Shown piece after piece: positions 54,601 to 64,000 of a stretch of DNA of 64,000 nt; position 1 is the stretch's first letter; each line of letters starts with the position of its first letter. The stretch is from Adiantum capillus-veneris (lineage: Eukaryota; Streptophyta; Polypodiopsida; Polypodiales; Pteridaceae). Under the pieces are notes generated by a model, which saw only the letters and a list, made by a program, of their open reading frames with translations, was not told the DNA's origin and searched no databases. Where the stretch lies: positions 97,442,612-97,506,611 of the forward strand of contig CM043945.1 of NCBI GenBank assembly GCA_014529385.2, written 5' to 3'. A program made the translations under genes and the position numbers.

Positions 54601-56643
54601 AGAAGCTTTATAGGTATGTGTGCATACTATAGACGCTTCATAGAAAAGTTCTCACAAATTGCGGGACCATTACATGACCTAACAAAGAAAAATGTTAGGT
54701 ATACGTGGTCTGCTAAGGAGAACAATGCTTTCGAAAAGCTTAAAGAAAAGCTTATCTCTCAACCTGTGCTTACACTACCGGATCTCTCAAAACCATTTGA
54801 GGTCCAATGTGATGCTTGTGGTGATTGCCTTGGGGCTGTTTTGCTCCAAGAAGGGCACGCCATAGGCTATGAGAGTCGAAGGCTCGACCCTGTTGAGCAA
54901 GCTCTAGGCATATACGAAAAAGAACTCCTTGCAGTTCTACATGCCTTAGACTCATGGAAGCACTATTTATTGGGGACTCCTTTCATTCTGCGAACGGATC
55001 ACCAAAGTCTTAAGTACTTCATGACGCAGACCAAGCTCTCCGACAAACAAATGAGGTGGGCAAATTTCCTTTCGCAATTTCATTTTCATATTGCTCACAT
55101 TGCTGGCAAGCATAATCAAGTAGCCGATGCACTCTCAAGACGACCGAGAGTGAATGCGGTTTCCATAGCAACTCACAATGATCTATCTTCAATGATAGAT
55201 GAGTATGCTATTGATCCCGATTTTAGAGATGTGATTTCAGCCCTTGCATTAGGGAAGAAAGAAGAACCATTTACTTTACAAGATGGTTATCTTCTCTATG
55301 GCAATAGACTATGCGTTACTAACTCACTACGTGAGAAAGTAATGTATGAATCTCATGCTCCCCCATATGCGGGGCATAGAGGGATTCAGTCTACCCTAAA
55401 GGGAATTGAAACATATTTCTATTGGCCTACCATGAAAGTGAACATACATGAGTATGTTTCCAAATGTGTGGTATGTCAAAAGACAAAATTTGATAGAGGG
55501 AAGCAACTTGGATTGCTTCAACCCTTGCCAATCCCTAATTCACCGTGGGAGAGCATATCCATGGATTTTATCTTTGGATTGCCTAAGTCTATCCATGGGA
55601 ATACGGGAATATGGACGATAGTAGACAGGTTTAGTAAACAAGCTCATTTTATACCTGTCAAAAAGACTATCAAAGCCCATCAAATGGCAACCCTCTTCAT
55701 TTCACAAATTTTTAAGTACCATGGCTTGCCAATGTCCATAGTGTCGGATAGAGATCCTAGAATGACCAGTAATTTCTGGAAGGGTCTCTTTGAGAATTTA
55801 GGAACAAGGCTAAACTTCTCTTCGGCCTATCATCCACAAACTGATGGCCAAAGTGAAATAGCTAACCTAACTATTCTCGATCTACTAAAAGCCTATGTAA
55901 CGGAAGTAGATCAAAGATCCCAATGGGAGAAGTACTTACCCTTAGTAGAGTATGCTTACAATAACACTGTACATACTTCTACAGGAAAAGCACCTTTCGA
56001 GGTAATTGAGGGAAGATCAAAAAGTCCCTTGCTACTTAAGGTACATGGGAAGATCTTCGCTGCAGATGAGTATAGCCGAGACCTACAAGAATCTTTCCAA
56101 AAGATTAAGGATGCTATCTCTATCTCACAGCAAAGGCAAAAGGCTGCTGCTGACAAGCACAGAAGAGCCCAAGCCTTTAAAGAAAACGATTGGGTCTTGT
56201 CAAAGTTTCCCAAGGCTCGATTAAGGCACACGACGGGCAAGAATCCTACGGGCCACCAAAAGTACTATGCTAAACTAGCAAAAAGGTACTATGGTCCCTT
56301 CCAGATTCTTAGGCCAATCAATGAGATGGCCTATCAACTTAAGTTGCCCAATCATTGGCTCATACACAATGCTTTTCATGTGAGCCTTTTAAAGCCTTAC
56401 AAAGGAGAGCCATCTCAAGAACCAACTATTGAAGACCCACCGGAGATCGAGGACCACGAGGAGGTACTGCAGCCCGAGTCCATTCTCCGACATGAAGACA
56501 AGGTATTAAGAGGCGGTAAGACTATCAGACGATATCTTATTAAGTTTAAGAATTATCCTTTTGAAGATGCTAGATGGATGCAAGGCATACAATTAAAGGA
56601 TAACCTAAACCTTGTCAATGCTTACAATGCTTCCCAAGAGTAA
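51694..56643 (+). CDS. gag-pol: Gag-pol polyprotein with chromodomain (1649 aa)
   Basis: Single uninterrupted frame. Domains by residue: Gag N-terminus 1-125; Arg/Ser/Pro-rich stretch about 130-245 (RRRRAKRSPSPPKRRRPS, then two KKARKR-SPSS units); Gag core about 265-425 (WW at QWWSSLR); zinc knuckle CFKCGEQGHAYRAC about 483-496; protease FDPGSTHNFIS about 543-553; RT about 745-1000 with FFDDIIIYS near 890; RNase H about 1035-1145; integrase with HHCC about 1220-1260 and a DDE triad spaced D-60-D-35-E (MDF, SDRD, GQSE); GPF motif (YYGPFQIL); chromodomain about 1590-1645 (YLIKFKNYPFEDARW). It makes and integrates a cDNA copy in the nucleus; chromodomains target integration to marked chromatin in known chromoviruses. 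The ATG at 51694 matches the start inferred in G1 and G4. Gag and Pol are one frame, so their ratio must be set by processing or another means. Confidence 0.97.
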   Translation: MADNIKESEVNVDNFDFAHEQATNDASMLVNYLVSRLQQAMGNPSLQSEVQRQLRAHGILQAHHHDERTPRKPPCETTKRGLSPIREEEENPYEGLKNLLLDDASPSQRRTQEPPPKERERSESPATSAEMAPRRRRAKRSPSPPKRRRPSHSSPCHNSKRDDKKQEKKKARKRTPSSPSSLSSSSYESYGEDDKDQDKKKARKRSPSSPPSSNSSSSEESDGATFEPSKRRGHRKSYAAWKRSSKLKKFKEGGKSISFLTYDGTFGATDKVLAFIQQFDAAFGDEGFTESSKLRHVAMHFQKSARQWWSSLRANGEAPRTWKALRASIMKQFLATDAKDKVLTEWRSLKLSPNESIHKYVDKFWDLQLKATVFKRLDFGEQKQQFCAGLTEEMAEYVNSQRPRTISAVIHHTMVASRINFQTGGKRNNKPPENKGSNEPKGKDNVQKSPKGNSNKAKEKGVYKGKNKLSPEELERYRKDNRCFKCGEQGHAYRACPQKNNRQDPPRASLVEIQEEEIHQTHHKGSPLCHAWGKVREHDAFILFDPGSTHNFISMELATKLGIQSYEMGDILPADSAFKGQEASVTPLIGKLRLHVQGYVDKEDFFISPLKHEDVILGAPWFDRLAAHVKFPERRISFKFREKDMYIDAREMGNTIPIVHTPAFNKSIKSSISVYMIFVKDSQNEPNALAKENKSNQKELELSNFLKGFQDVFIDDIPCELPPKRGNDDHAIELLPGSSPPNKPPYRVSQAQQEEIMRQVHELIEKGMVRPSSSPFCSPVLLVQKKDGTYRMCVDYRALNRITIKNRFPVPRVEDLFDKLQGSTYFSRIDLKSGYHQIRIVDQDIVKTAFRTTFGLYEYIVMPFGLTNAPATFNRLMEKLFRPHRTFTGVFFDDIIIYSNSLEEHKQHLQVIFQVLRENKLYVNRKKSEFFLQEIQYLGHIISQDGIQMDPSKLEVIKGWPKPRNLHELRSFIGMCAYYRRFIEKFSQIAGPLHDLTKKNVRYTWSAKENNAFEKLKEKLISQPVLTLPDLSKPFEVQCDACGDCLGAVLLQEGHAIGYESRRLDPVEQALGIYEKELLAVLHALDSWKHYLLGTPFILRTDHQSLKYFMTQTKLSDKQMRWANFLSQFHFHIAHIAGKHNQVADALSRRPRVNAVSIATHNDLSSMIDEYAIDPDFRDVISALALGKKEEPFTLQDGYLLYGNRLCVTNSLREKVMYESHAPPYAGHRGIQSTLKGIETYFYWPTMKVNIHEYVSKCVVCQKTKFDRGKQLGLLQPLPIPNSPWESISMDFIFGLPKSIHGNTGIWTIVDRFSKQAHFIPVKKTIKAHQMATLFISQIFKYHGLPMSIVSDRDPRMTSNFWKGLFENLGTRLNFSSAYHPQTDGQSEIANLTILDLLKAYVTEVDQRSQWEKYLPLVEYAYNNTVHTSTGKAPFEVIEGRSKSPLLLKVHGKIFAADEYSRDLQESFQKIKDAISISQQRQKAAADKHRRAQAFKENDWVLSKFPKARLRHTTGKNPTGHQKYYAKLAKRYYGPFQILRPINEMAYQLKLPNHWLIHNAFHVSLLKPYKGEPSQEPTIEDPPEIEDHEEVLQPESILRHEDKVLRGGKTIRRYLIKFKNYPFEDARWMQGIQLKDNLNLVNAYNASQE

Positions 56644-57000
56644 GCAAATGTACAAAATGTTAAAAATGAACAAAAATTTTTGTCTTATAAGACTCTCTTT
56701 TTCTTGATTTGTGCACAAAAATGAAGTAGTATGCATGCTTAGATCAAGTTTGTGGAGACGCCGTCTCCCAAACACCAAGTAGAGCTTGTCACTCTACTAT
56801 GGAAGACTGATAGGACTAATGTGCAGACATGCTTGCGGCAGCCTCAGGCTCTCAAGCGCCAAATGGACTAGTCATCCATTATGGAATGATGTCGTAGGGT
56901 AACATAGGGATCCTCTACCCGCTAAGAAAAGGACTCATGCATATGCTTTATCTTCTCTACACCATAGTCGAGGACGACTATGATTTCAAGAGAGAGGTAA
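56644..57000 (+). other. G5 3' UTR and polypurine tract
   Basis: Contains the 12-bp palindrome GTCTTATAAGAC at 56682-56693 and TTGTGCACAA about 20 bp downstream, both conserved in G2 and G4. The polypurine tract AAGAGAGAGG is at 56988-56997, followed by TAA and the LTR. Confidence 0.88.
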
Positions 57001-58595
57001 TGTCATAATAATCAATATCTAATTCTCCTAAATGATTTTCTCATATTAAACTGATCATTTAATGTGGGGAAGTGCCAAGGGAGAAAAAGCTAGAATATTG
57101 GTTAAGTTAGCAGACCGGCCACAGTAGGGATCCAAAGGAGGGAAAATAGGGATCCAAAGGGGGGGCCATCTGCAAAAGAGCCATGTGAAACAACGGGCTA
57201 AAAAGACCCTAAGGTTCAGCCCATTAAGACTTCCAAAATGCTAAGGTTCCAAAATTCAAAGGTTGTGTCCAAAGGTCAACCTTAGGGAAAATTGGATGCT
57301 TAGTGTGTGTGCCCAAAAAGTCTTTCTGCATCCCTACATGGGAGGGGGCGAGCCCCAAAGCTAGGGGATGAGAGAGAAAACCACACACACACACACACAG
57401 GCTCCCTTTACACAAAGGGAATGAGGGACACATGTCAGCTCCCTAGGCCAGATGCCCACAAGGTGTGCCCAATTCCTATTGGAAGACCCTTGAAGTGGAC
57501 CAATGAGAATTAAGCTAGAGTAAATCTAGTTTAATTAATTTAAAAACATTTAATAAAAGAAACCAATAAGAATTAAGTGTCCTAGAAGACTATTGGGCAG
57601 TCTCCCAAGGGGTCCAATGAGCATTCAGGAGCCCCATGGCTTGCCTGATTCCTATTGGCCAGGAGGCAAAGGGGTCCAATGAGAGTTTAGTTTAATTATT
57701 TAATTACCTAAAGCTCTCACAAAAGGGGAAAGGGGGACACATGTCAGAAGGCTATCACTTATGCTGCTTAATCCCTATTGGCTTGACCTGGGGAGGTCCA
57801 ATGAGGCAAAAGCCAGCCTAACTTAGCAGCTAGGGCTCGCCCAAGAGAGAGAGGGGGCTGATTTTTGCTTGGCATTGACACACACACTCTCACACTTGAC
57901 CATGTGTGAAGGAAAAACACTCTATCTCCTCCCAAGCTTTAATGGAGAGCTCATCACCTACTCCAAGCTTGTGAGATAGAAGCCTACATCAACACTCTCT
58001 TGGCATGTGGATGCAAATCCAACCAAGAGCCAAGCTTCAATGCATGCTCATCTTCTCTACCAAGCTAATTACTAAGCTAAGCTATGCTAATATGAGTGAT
58101 TATGTGAGGAGATGTACTTCTTTCTCGTAAGATACTTCTTTTTCCTCTCAATCTACTCTCATACCCTGCTAGCTCTCACCATCTTCGAAGGTGTGTGAGG
58201 TCTTGGGTCTGAGAACGGGGATAATTCAAGTTGTGTTTGATTAAGTGTTTTTCTTGGTGTATGAAGCTTCCATCTTCATTGCACTAGCTAGTCTTGAAGG
58301 AACACAAAGAATTGTATTGTACAATGTCTCTCTTGATGGGAGAAACCATAATACAAAGCCTTTTGGAGGGGGGACCGGCTCCATGCAAATCCGGTCCTCA
58401 ACTGTTGTCAATAGTTTAATTGCTCTCTCTTTTGAAAGTATTGTCGATGCTATCTAACTAGGTGTTATGTTTTTTTGTTGCTCTCTCCACCCAAGCACTC
58501 TTGTAATTATCATTAGGAATCTATTCTAATGAAATGCCCACTATGTTCATGCTAATTTCCGCTACAAATAAGATTCTAGGCCATTAAATGTTACA
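57001..58595 (+). repeat. G5 3' LTR (1595 bp)
   Basis: Near-identical to the 5' LTR. Visible differences include GAGCCAAGC versus GAGACAAGC, CCATGCAAAT versus CCATGTAAAT and one extra CA unit. Confidence 0.96.
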
Positions 58596-59110
58596 AATAA
58601 GTATGAATAACTTGTGATAATTATCAATTAATTTGTTAATTAATTTTATTAATTATCTTTATCCAAAAATTATATAGTTTATTGAATTTTAATGAAGATA
58701 ATTAGTAAACATGATTAAAAGTTGATGAAGTATTTATGTGTGAGAGAACTAAGTGTGAATAACCCATGATAATTAGCACTTAATTAGTATCCAATGATTA
58801 AACTTGATTAAAACTAATGAGATATTTATTAGAGGTAGATTTGAGTATAAATAACCCATGATAATTAGCTCATAATTACTTAATTAGTTCAAGTAATAAT
58901 CTCAATCCAAAAACCTTATTTTTGGTTAAAATTTAATAAAGATAATTAGTAAAAATAATCATTAGTTAATAAGATATTTATCACAAGTATATCTACATAT
59001 AAATAAATTGTGATAATTAACTCATAATTATCTAATTAGTTTTAGTAATTATCTCAATCCAAAAACCCTTTTTGGCTAAAAATTAATTAGGATAAATAGT
59101 AAATCCATTT
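58596..59110. repeat. AT-rich tandem repeat, right part
   Basis: Further units of the repeat interrupted by G5. The marker GATAATTAGTAAA (or close) recurs near 58695, 58937 and 59088. The unit is about 150 bp with one partial unit, and units differ by many substitutions. No coding potential. Confidence 0.8.
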
Positions 59111-60100
59111 AGAAAATTTTGGAGAAATTTTCTATTGAAGGTGTAACATACTATTAGAGAGGCTATATAATTATACCTTTAGGAGATAATTACTATAAAA
59201 AATATTAAGGAAAAAATAAGCCATTTTTAGACTTAATTAAAAGGGAAAAAGACTCAATAAATTATAAGATAATTATTGGAACCTAGAAACCCTTTAAAGA
59301 AGCTATGATAAAAATATCTTATATATACAAGCAATCAAGAAATTACTATGTCCAAGTAATTACCAATTGTGACTACAAATCGCTCCAAGCTTTTGGTGAA
59401 AGGACAAATTAGATTAATTACTAAGGTAAAATCAAGTTATTTGCTTCTCTTTTCATCAATATGTACTACTCATCACAATAGGTGAGAAAAGATATACTCT
59501 CTACACATTACTTACTTCTATGACAAATCATAGCTTTTTCTAGATACATTGATAAATGGGTTGATTGTTGCCTTGTGTTAGAGACTTCGTTGTCACACTT
59601 CAACAACAACCAGGTTGATTGTTCAATCTTTCAATCATTTAAATATTTGTGTCCACTCTTGTGTTAGAGCTATTATCTCACATAGTTGGGATACTTTTAC
59701 GTAGCGTACACTTCTAATGGTCTAGTGGGCTACTTGTACATGACATAAACTTTTAGTGTTCTGTGTTTAGTAGTGTCCACTCCTGTGTTAGAGCTATTAA
59801 GCTCACATAGTTGGGCTTCTTTTATGTAACGTAAACTTCTAGTGGTTTGTGTTTGAAAATTTTATCTTACATTACATTAGAGATAACTTGATTGTACATT
59901 TATTCATGATAATTTCTTATTCAAGAATCACATTTGTTAAAAATTACATACATTCCATCTAATCTTTAACTTTAAGTTTGCCTATCATCTTAATGTGTCT
60001 GAATATTCAACATTGATATTAGGAAACATGTCTGCATATTTAAACTTGTTTGAATTTTTCTCCTTTTGTTAATATACAATTAATTTTTTTAATAGCCATG
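59111..60100. other. AT-rich noncoding DNA with a diverged 124-bp duplication
   Basis: No gene seen. GTGTCCACTC.TGTGTTAGAGCTATTA at 59649 recurs at 59773, and similarity continues for about 75 bp (CACATAGTTGGG, then ACTTCTA.TGGT), a period of 124 bp. Confidence 0.7.
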
Positions 60101-60873
60101 TCAGAGATGAAGCTACCACGAGCGAATAAAAAATTTGCCACTAAAGCTATTGTTTGTTATCTACATGGTGCTGAAGAGAAGAAGTTACTATGATGTTTTG
60201 AGTATGTAGAGCCTTCCATTTTCAATGATTTTGTCAATACTTTGACAAAACATTTCTTTGAGAAATTATAGTTATCATTCCTCACATTATCATTTGAAAT
60301 TGCAATTTTCACTGGCAGTCAAATGCGGGGACTTGTCAAATCAATCTTGGGACAAATCTTGGTTGCTTTTGATGCTTTAAAAAACCATGAAGTCCACTCT
60401 CTCCCTCTAATATGTGAAAGGATGTAATTAGTCCATCAATTGCACATAGAAATGAAAGGGAAGAGCAAGCTCCTAGCGAAAGACAAAGAGTGGCTGATCC
60501 TACCAAGCCAGCCACTAAGGCAAAAGCGGGAACTACCATTGAACCCTCCATCATTTCTACAGGACCATGAAGTCCACTCTCTCCCTCTAATATGTGAAAG
60601 GATGTAATTAGTCCATCAATTGCACATAGAAATGAAAGGGAAGAGCAAGCTCCTAGCGAAAGACAAAGAGTGGCTGATCATACCAAGCCAGCCACTAAGG
60701 CAAAAGCGGGAACTACCATTGAACCCTCCATCATTTCTACAGGACCTGGCTATGCAGAAGTGGGAGCACTAGACCAAATATTTGATCCTCTAGTGTTGCA
60801 TCTCCCGTGTAGGACCGCCATGTTTTCCACTTGCAAGCTCCCCAACTCAGAGAGGGAAGATGGGCATATGTGA
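60101..60873 (+). pseudogene. Possible broken coding remnant of unknown origin
   Basis: From ATG 60101 the frame reads MSEMKLPRANKKFATKAIVC, with stops near 60192 and 60269, after which some readable text remains. A second open piece ends at 60873 (GYAEVGALDQIFDPLVLHLP). I do not recognise either. The remnant includes the 180-bp duplication. It could be a decayed retroelement or gene fragment, or chance open sequence. Confidence 0.3.
60385..60744. repeat. 180-bp tandem duplication, two near-identical copies
   Basis: 60385-60564 and 60565-60744 differ at one position that I can see (GGCTGATCC versus GGCTGATCA). The period is exactly 180 bp, so the duplication is recent. Confidence 0.95.
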
Positions 60874-62233
60874 AGAAAGTTTGTGTACTACATCCTACCT
60901 TCTCATACCTTGTGTATGCAACTAAAGTATTCAAGATCCAGCCACATGGACCAACTACAACACAAAAGCCATGGAAGAAGCCACATCTTTAAATATCCAG
61001 CATTGAGGCATGATTCTTGACTTGGCATTGTGTGACACTCTCCACGGCCAATGCTTATTTTCAAATATTGGAATGGTGGCCATGTGGAGTGGTAGATACA
61101 TGCATGTCACTCTGATGGAAGCAAGATTTCCATCAAGGAGTTTTTACAGATTGTTGGTAGTATAGAGCACTTCCAAGACAAACTTTTACACATTGTCAAT
61201 GCATTTTGAAAACTTTGAAGTATATACATCATCATGATTTTTTGCACAACGACCTTCATCCTCACACCATTATGTTGCATTTTGCTGACTAGGGTTTTTA
61301 TTGCGGCATTATAGATTGGGCACTTCTAGCTTGTTCTCAACTACAAAGAAATTTCCAAAGCTAGTGAAAAGATCACATTTTATACTACCCTTGGGCTGCT
61401 CTCAAGTGCATCTCCACCAACACCCTCCTCCCTTTTCTAAAGCCACGGATGTATATTCTGTATGGGTTGGGTTTTGAAACACATACTTAATTGCGTGTCA
61501 AAGACAACTGATTCGGACCTGAGAGCCTTTATTAAAAAATCCATAGAACACCAGATTTGATATAGAAAAATAGAAATCTTCAAAATTGACCTTTTGCTTT
61601 TGATTTGTCCCTATGTATAAATGGAGCCCACATAGTTGGCATAAATGTTGTATCCTGTTCTAGTCTACGATCAAAAGATGAATGAATACAAGCCTCTTTT
61701 TTTGGATTGAAATTGTCATTATGTTGCTAATTTAAAGCTAATTTAAGTATCACATCATGGTTTAAGCGACAGTTTAGGGTATTGTCTTTAAATTTAAGTT
61801 TTCATTATATTATTGGAGTTGGTTCAAGTGACATTTAGGCCATTGTCTTAGTATTGGTTTTAGTATTGGTTTGAGAATTTCAACTTGCTCAAACTTTACC
61901 ATTGGTTTTAATATTGGTAATGGTGTTTGGTTTGTAGATATGGTTGAAGACCTTGATTACAACAAGGCACAATAGATTGTTAGTTAGGAGCAAGTTTGTG
62001 CGCGTATGTCGCACGTGTCAATGCAAGGAACTTGCCGATACACTGTGTGCGAGCCACAAATGGCTCCAAGCACACAACAAGCCTAAACTAGTAAGCTCAA
62101 AGATGGCATTGGTGTGTCACTCACCGCTCTACGCTTCCTATCGTGGAGGATTCCTCGCCGTGAAGAAGAGGGAGATGCCGCTATGCCGCACTCAACCGCC
62201 TCGCCGCCGTTGTGCCACCGCAATGCTCGATCG
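60874..62233. other. Unassigned DNA
   Basis: No recognisable gene. A TATA-like GTATAAATGG is at about 61615. An open stretch from 61944 into the CA repeat has no domain I recognise and ends in repeat-encoded text, so I do not call it a gene. Confidence 0.45.
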
Positions 62234-62261
62234 CACACACACACACACACTCTCTCTCACG

Positions 62262-62351
<90 letters not shown>
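62234..62351. repeat. (CA)n microsatellite
   Basis: CA runs at 62234-62250 and 62260-62351, separated by a short CT run. The long open frames on both strands here are products of the repeat. Confidence 0.97.
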
Positions 62352-62352
<1 letters not shown>

Positions 62353-64000
62353 GGAGATGAAGAAGAAGAAGATGTAGATGGAGCAAGAGCACTCTTCAAT
62401 TGCACAAATGAGAGAATGAGTGATTTTTAGGTTTAGTTGACTTTTATATGAGCTCACCTCATTCAACTTGGGCGCCCATGCTTAGCCAACTAATCCCTTG
62501 AATGTTCCAGTTAGAGTGCGCCTCTCATTGGCGATCACTCTTACCCTTTTCCTATTGGATCGACAAGCCCGATACCTGACTGTACCAAATAAATAATACA
62601 ATGTCCATCGTAGGTGATAGGAATGTGCATGAGGGTTAACATGCCCTCCTTCCTGATGTAGATTCCGTCCTCGGAAGCTATTGAGTTGAAGCTCGTTCGT
62701 CGAGGTAGAAGAGCATTTGAGATGAATGTCCTTAGCCTTCTTCAGCCACACTGCAAAATCAAACAACATTGGCACAGTAATTGCATTCTCATATGCAGTT
62801 GTAGGAAAACAATTGGATTGGTAACAGAATTTTAAACCATTTGTCAGCAATAAACATTAAATTGCAATATAATCAAATGCATAAACAGATGTAAAGGTAA
62901 AAAATTAAACAAGTATGGGGTCGCTAAATTAACGATCAAAAGGCACTAGAGATCGACTATTAATACCATGGGTAAGCTTCTTAATTTTCTCTGGTCAATT
63001 AAGTTGTTTAATCACGAGAGCCAAGTATTTCATGTTCGAGGGCTGACTAGAGGCTATACCTAGAAGACCTTGTAGTTAAGCTACGATAAGAGGAATTTCT
63101 CATGAAATCATCGCTTGATTGATTACCTTTTCTTTGACCCCCCAAGTCTTTTCACATTGTTTCAACTTTGATATGTGTGCTTATTTTGTATGCCTTGGGT
63201 TTTTTGCTTTTCAAGGAAAAGCACCCACACTGGGAACCTCTAGGGCTCTAGTACCATAGGCGATACATGTGGGTGAAGTACCAAATCAAGCTGAGATTTC
63301 TCTTCCAGCTTAAGATTTTACATTGTGGCACTTTGATTTTTTTTGTTTGTTCGTTTTCAGCATTTTAATTTTGTAACTTTGGGGGGTCATATAACACTGT
63401 TACACCTCCCCAGGCTCATCACACTAGTAAACTCCCTTTATAATACTTAAGCTAAAGGTCAATAGGGTCAAGCCCACTAGAAAGCCCTAGTACATTTCAT
63501 ACAATGCTACCTAAATCAGATCAAGAACTTAAGTAACCATTGATTATTAGGAAGGCATTTCCCATGGTATTAAGAGAAGATCTGTAACACCTAACTTGGT
63601 CAAACTAACTTAGTCGGACAGCTTGATTTTTAAATCTAGACAAGTGATTATGACAAAAAATTACATATTTAATGTTTGGTACTAAGCAAATGTATTGAAT
63701 ATTATGCTACCAATCACAATCAAAGCAGATAAACATGGATGAAAAAAAGATAAGGGGCAATGCTAATGGACAAGAAACACCTGTTTGTGTTGATGGTCGC
63801 GCTCGATTTACAGTGTGAACGAGAGAAAGATTCCATGAAGGTCCAAATCCTAACCACAACAACACGTTCCTGTACACACTAAGAAACACAAAGAATACCT
63901 CTAGGAGGCACATCAGTGGAAAAAGGTACTGATAGCCGTTTTTCGGCTCTTTGTAATTTCCACAGTGAGTTACCTCACCCTACCAAAATCACCCAAACAC
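62352..64000. other. Unassigned DNA
   Basis: No gene, LTR or RNA gene recognised. A short inverted repeat brackets about 63380-63413 (GGGGGGT...ACACCTCCCC). Confidence 0.45.

Larger units (their letters stand above)
49684..58595 (+). mobile_element. G5: structurally intact family-G Ty3/gypsy chromovirus
   Basis: 8.9 kb element: 5' LTR 49684-51276, primer site 51278-51289, leader, a single gag-pol frame 51694-56643, 3' UTR, polypurine tract 56988-56997, 3' LTR 57001-58595. By eye the LTRs differ at about six positions plus one CA unit, under 0.5%, so the insertion is recent. AATA flanks both ends (49680-49683, 58596-58599), possibly a 5-bp duplication with one base changed. All parts needed for transposition appear present. 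Confidence 0.96.

Noticed and set aside
62114-62466. Several overlapping open frames around the CA repeat
   Set aside because: They are all repeat-encoded and mutually overlapping on both strands.
62482-62850. Minus-strand open frame of 122 codons
   Set aside because: No recognisable domain, no homologous copy in the window and no supporting context.

Overview
The window is plant nuclear DNA made almost entirely of LTR retrotransposons, many nested inside each other. Evidence for a plant is the Ty3/gypsy chromovirus polyproteins with a C-terminal chromodomain, Ty1/copia remnants, primer sites matching plant initiator-Met and Asp tRNAs, and abundant GA/CA microsatellites. I cannot name the species. 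I found no convincing host protein gene and no tRNA or rRNA gene.

Layout. (1) 1-16179: minus-strand members of one gypsy family (here family G). Truncated G1 (1-3665) and complete but decayed G2 (4032-12409) share the LTR at 4032-5731, so they form a tandem array. The array abuts the primer-site leader of a third member, G3, whose LTR (12460-16179) is itself split by a 2.2 kb solo-LTR-like insert (13893-16067). (2) 16180-23749: unassigned DNA, a 54-nt alternating purine-pyrimidine tract, a copia remnant lacking protease and integrase (19595-21400), and a decayed gypsy pol of another lineage (21826-23749). (3) 23750-48190: a Russian-doll region. A minus-strand family-G element (G0) has its gag-protease-RT middle inverted. 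G4 (25481-45033, target duplication AGGAC) sits in the inverted part. G4's 3' LTR holds a 2.5 kb gag-only copia element (25998-28505, duplication CATAA). The last codons of G4's polyprotein hold a 10.5 kb element, here called PalE (30029-40517, duplication ACAAG). (4) 48191-49683: remnants, including a possible polypurine tract plus LTR, then an AT-rich tandem repeat. (5) 49684-58595: G5, an apparently intact family-G element with one uninterrupted 1649-codon gag-pol frame and nearly identical LTRs. It is the likeliest source of enzymes for the defective copies. (6) 58596-64000: the rest of the AT-rich repeat, a 180-bp tandem duplication, a CA microsatellite and unassigned sequence.

The most unusual item is PalE. 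It has good LTRs, an Asp-tRNA primer site, a polypurine tract and a target duplication, but no recognisable reverse transcriptase or integrase. It carries about 4 kb of coding sequence for gag-like proteins I cannot assign to a family, with a zinc-knuckle-like motif and a degenerate retropepsin-like motif. Its 3.1 kb leader contains at least eight copies of a 24-bp palindrome centred on ACGCGT, with a half-site inside each LTR. A second strong signal lies in the family-G LTRs: repeated convergent CCAAT boxes (ATTGG...CCAAT) kept at a start-to-start spacing of 21 or 22 bp although the spacer sequence differs between copies.
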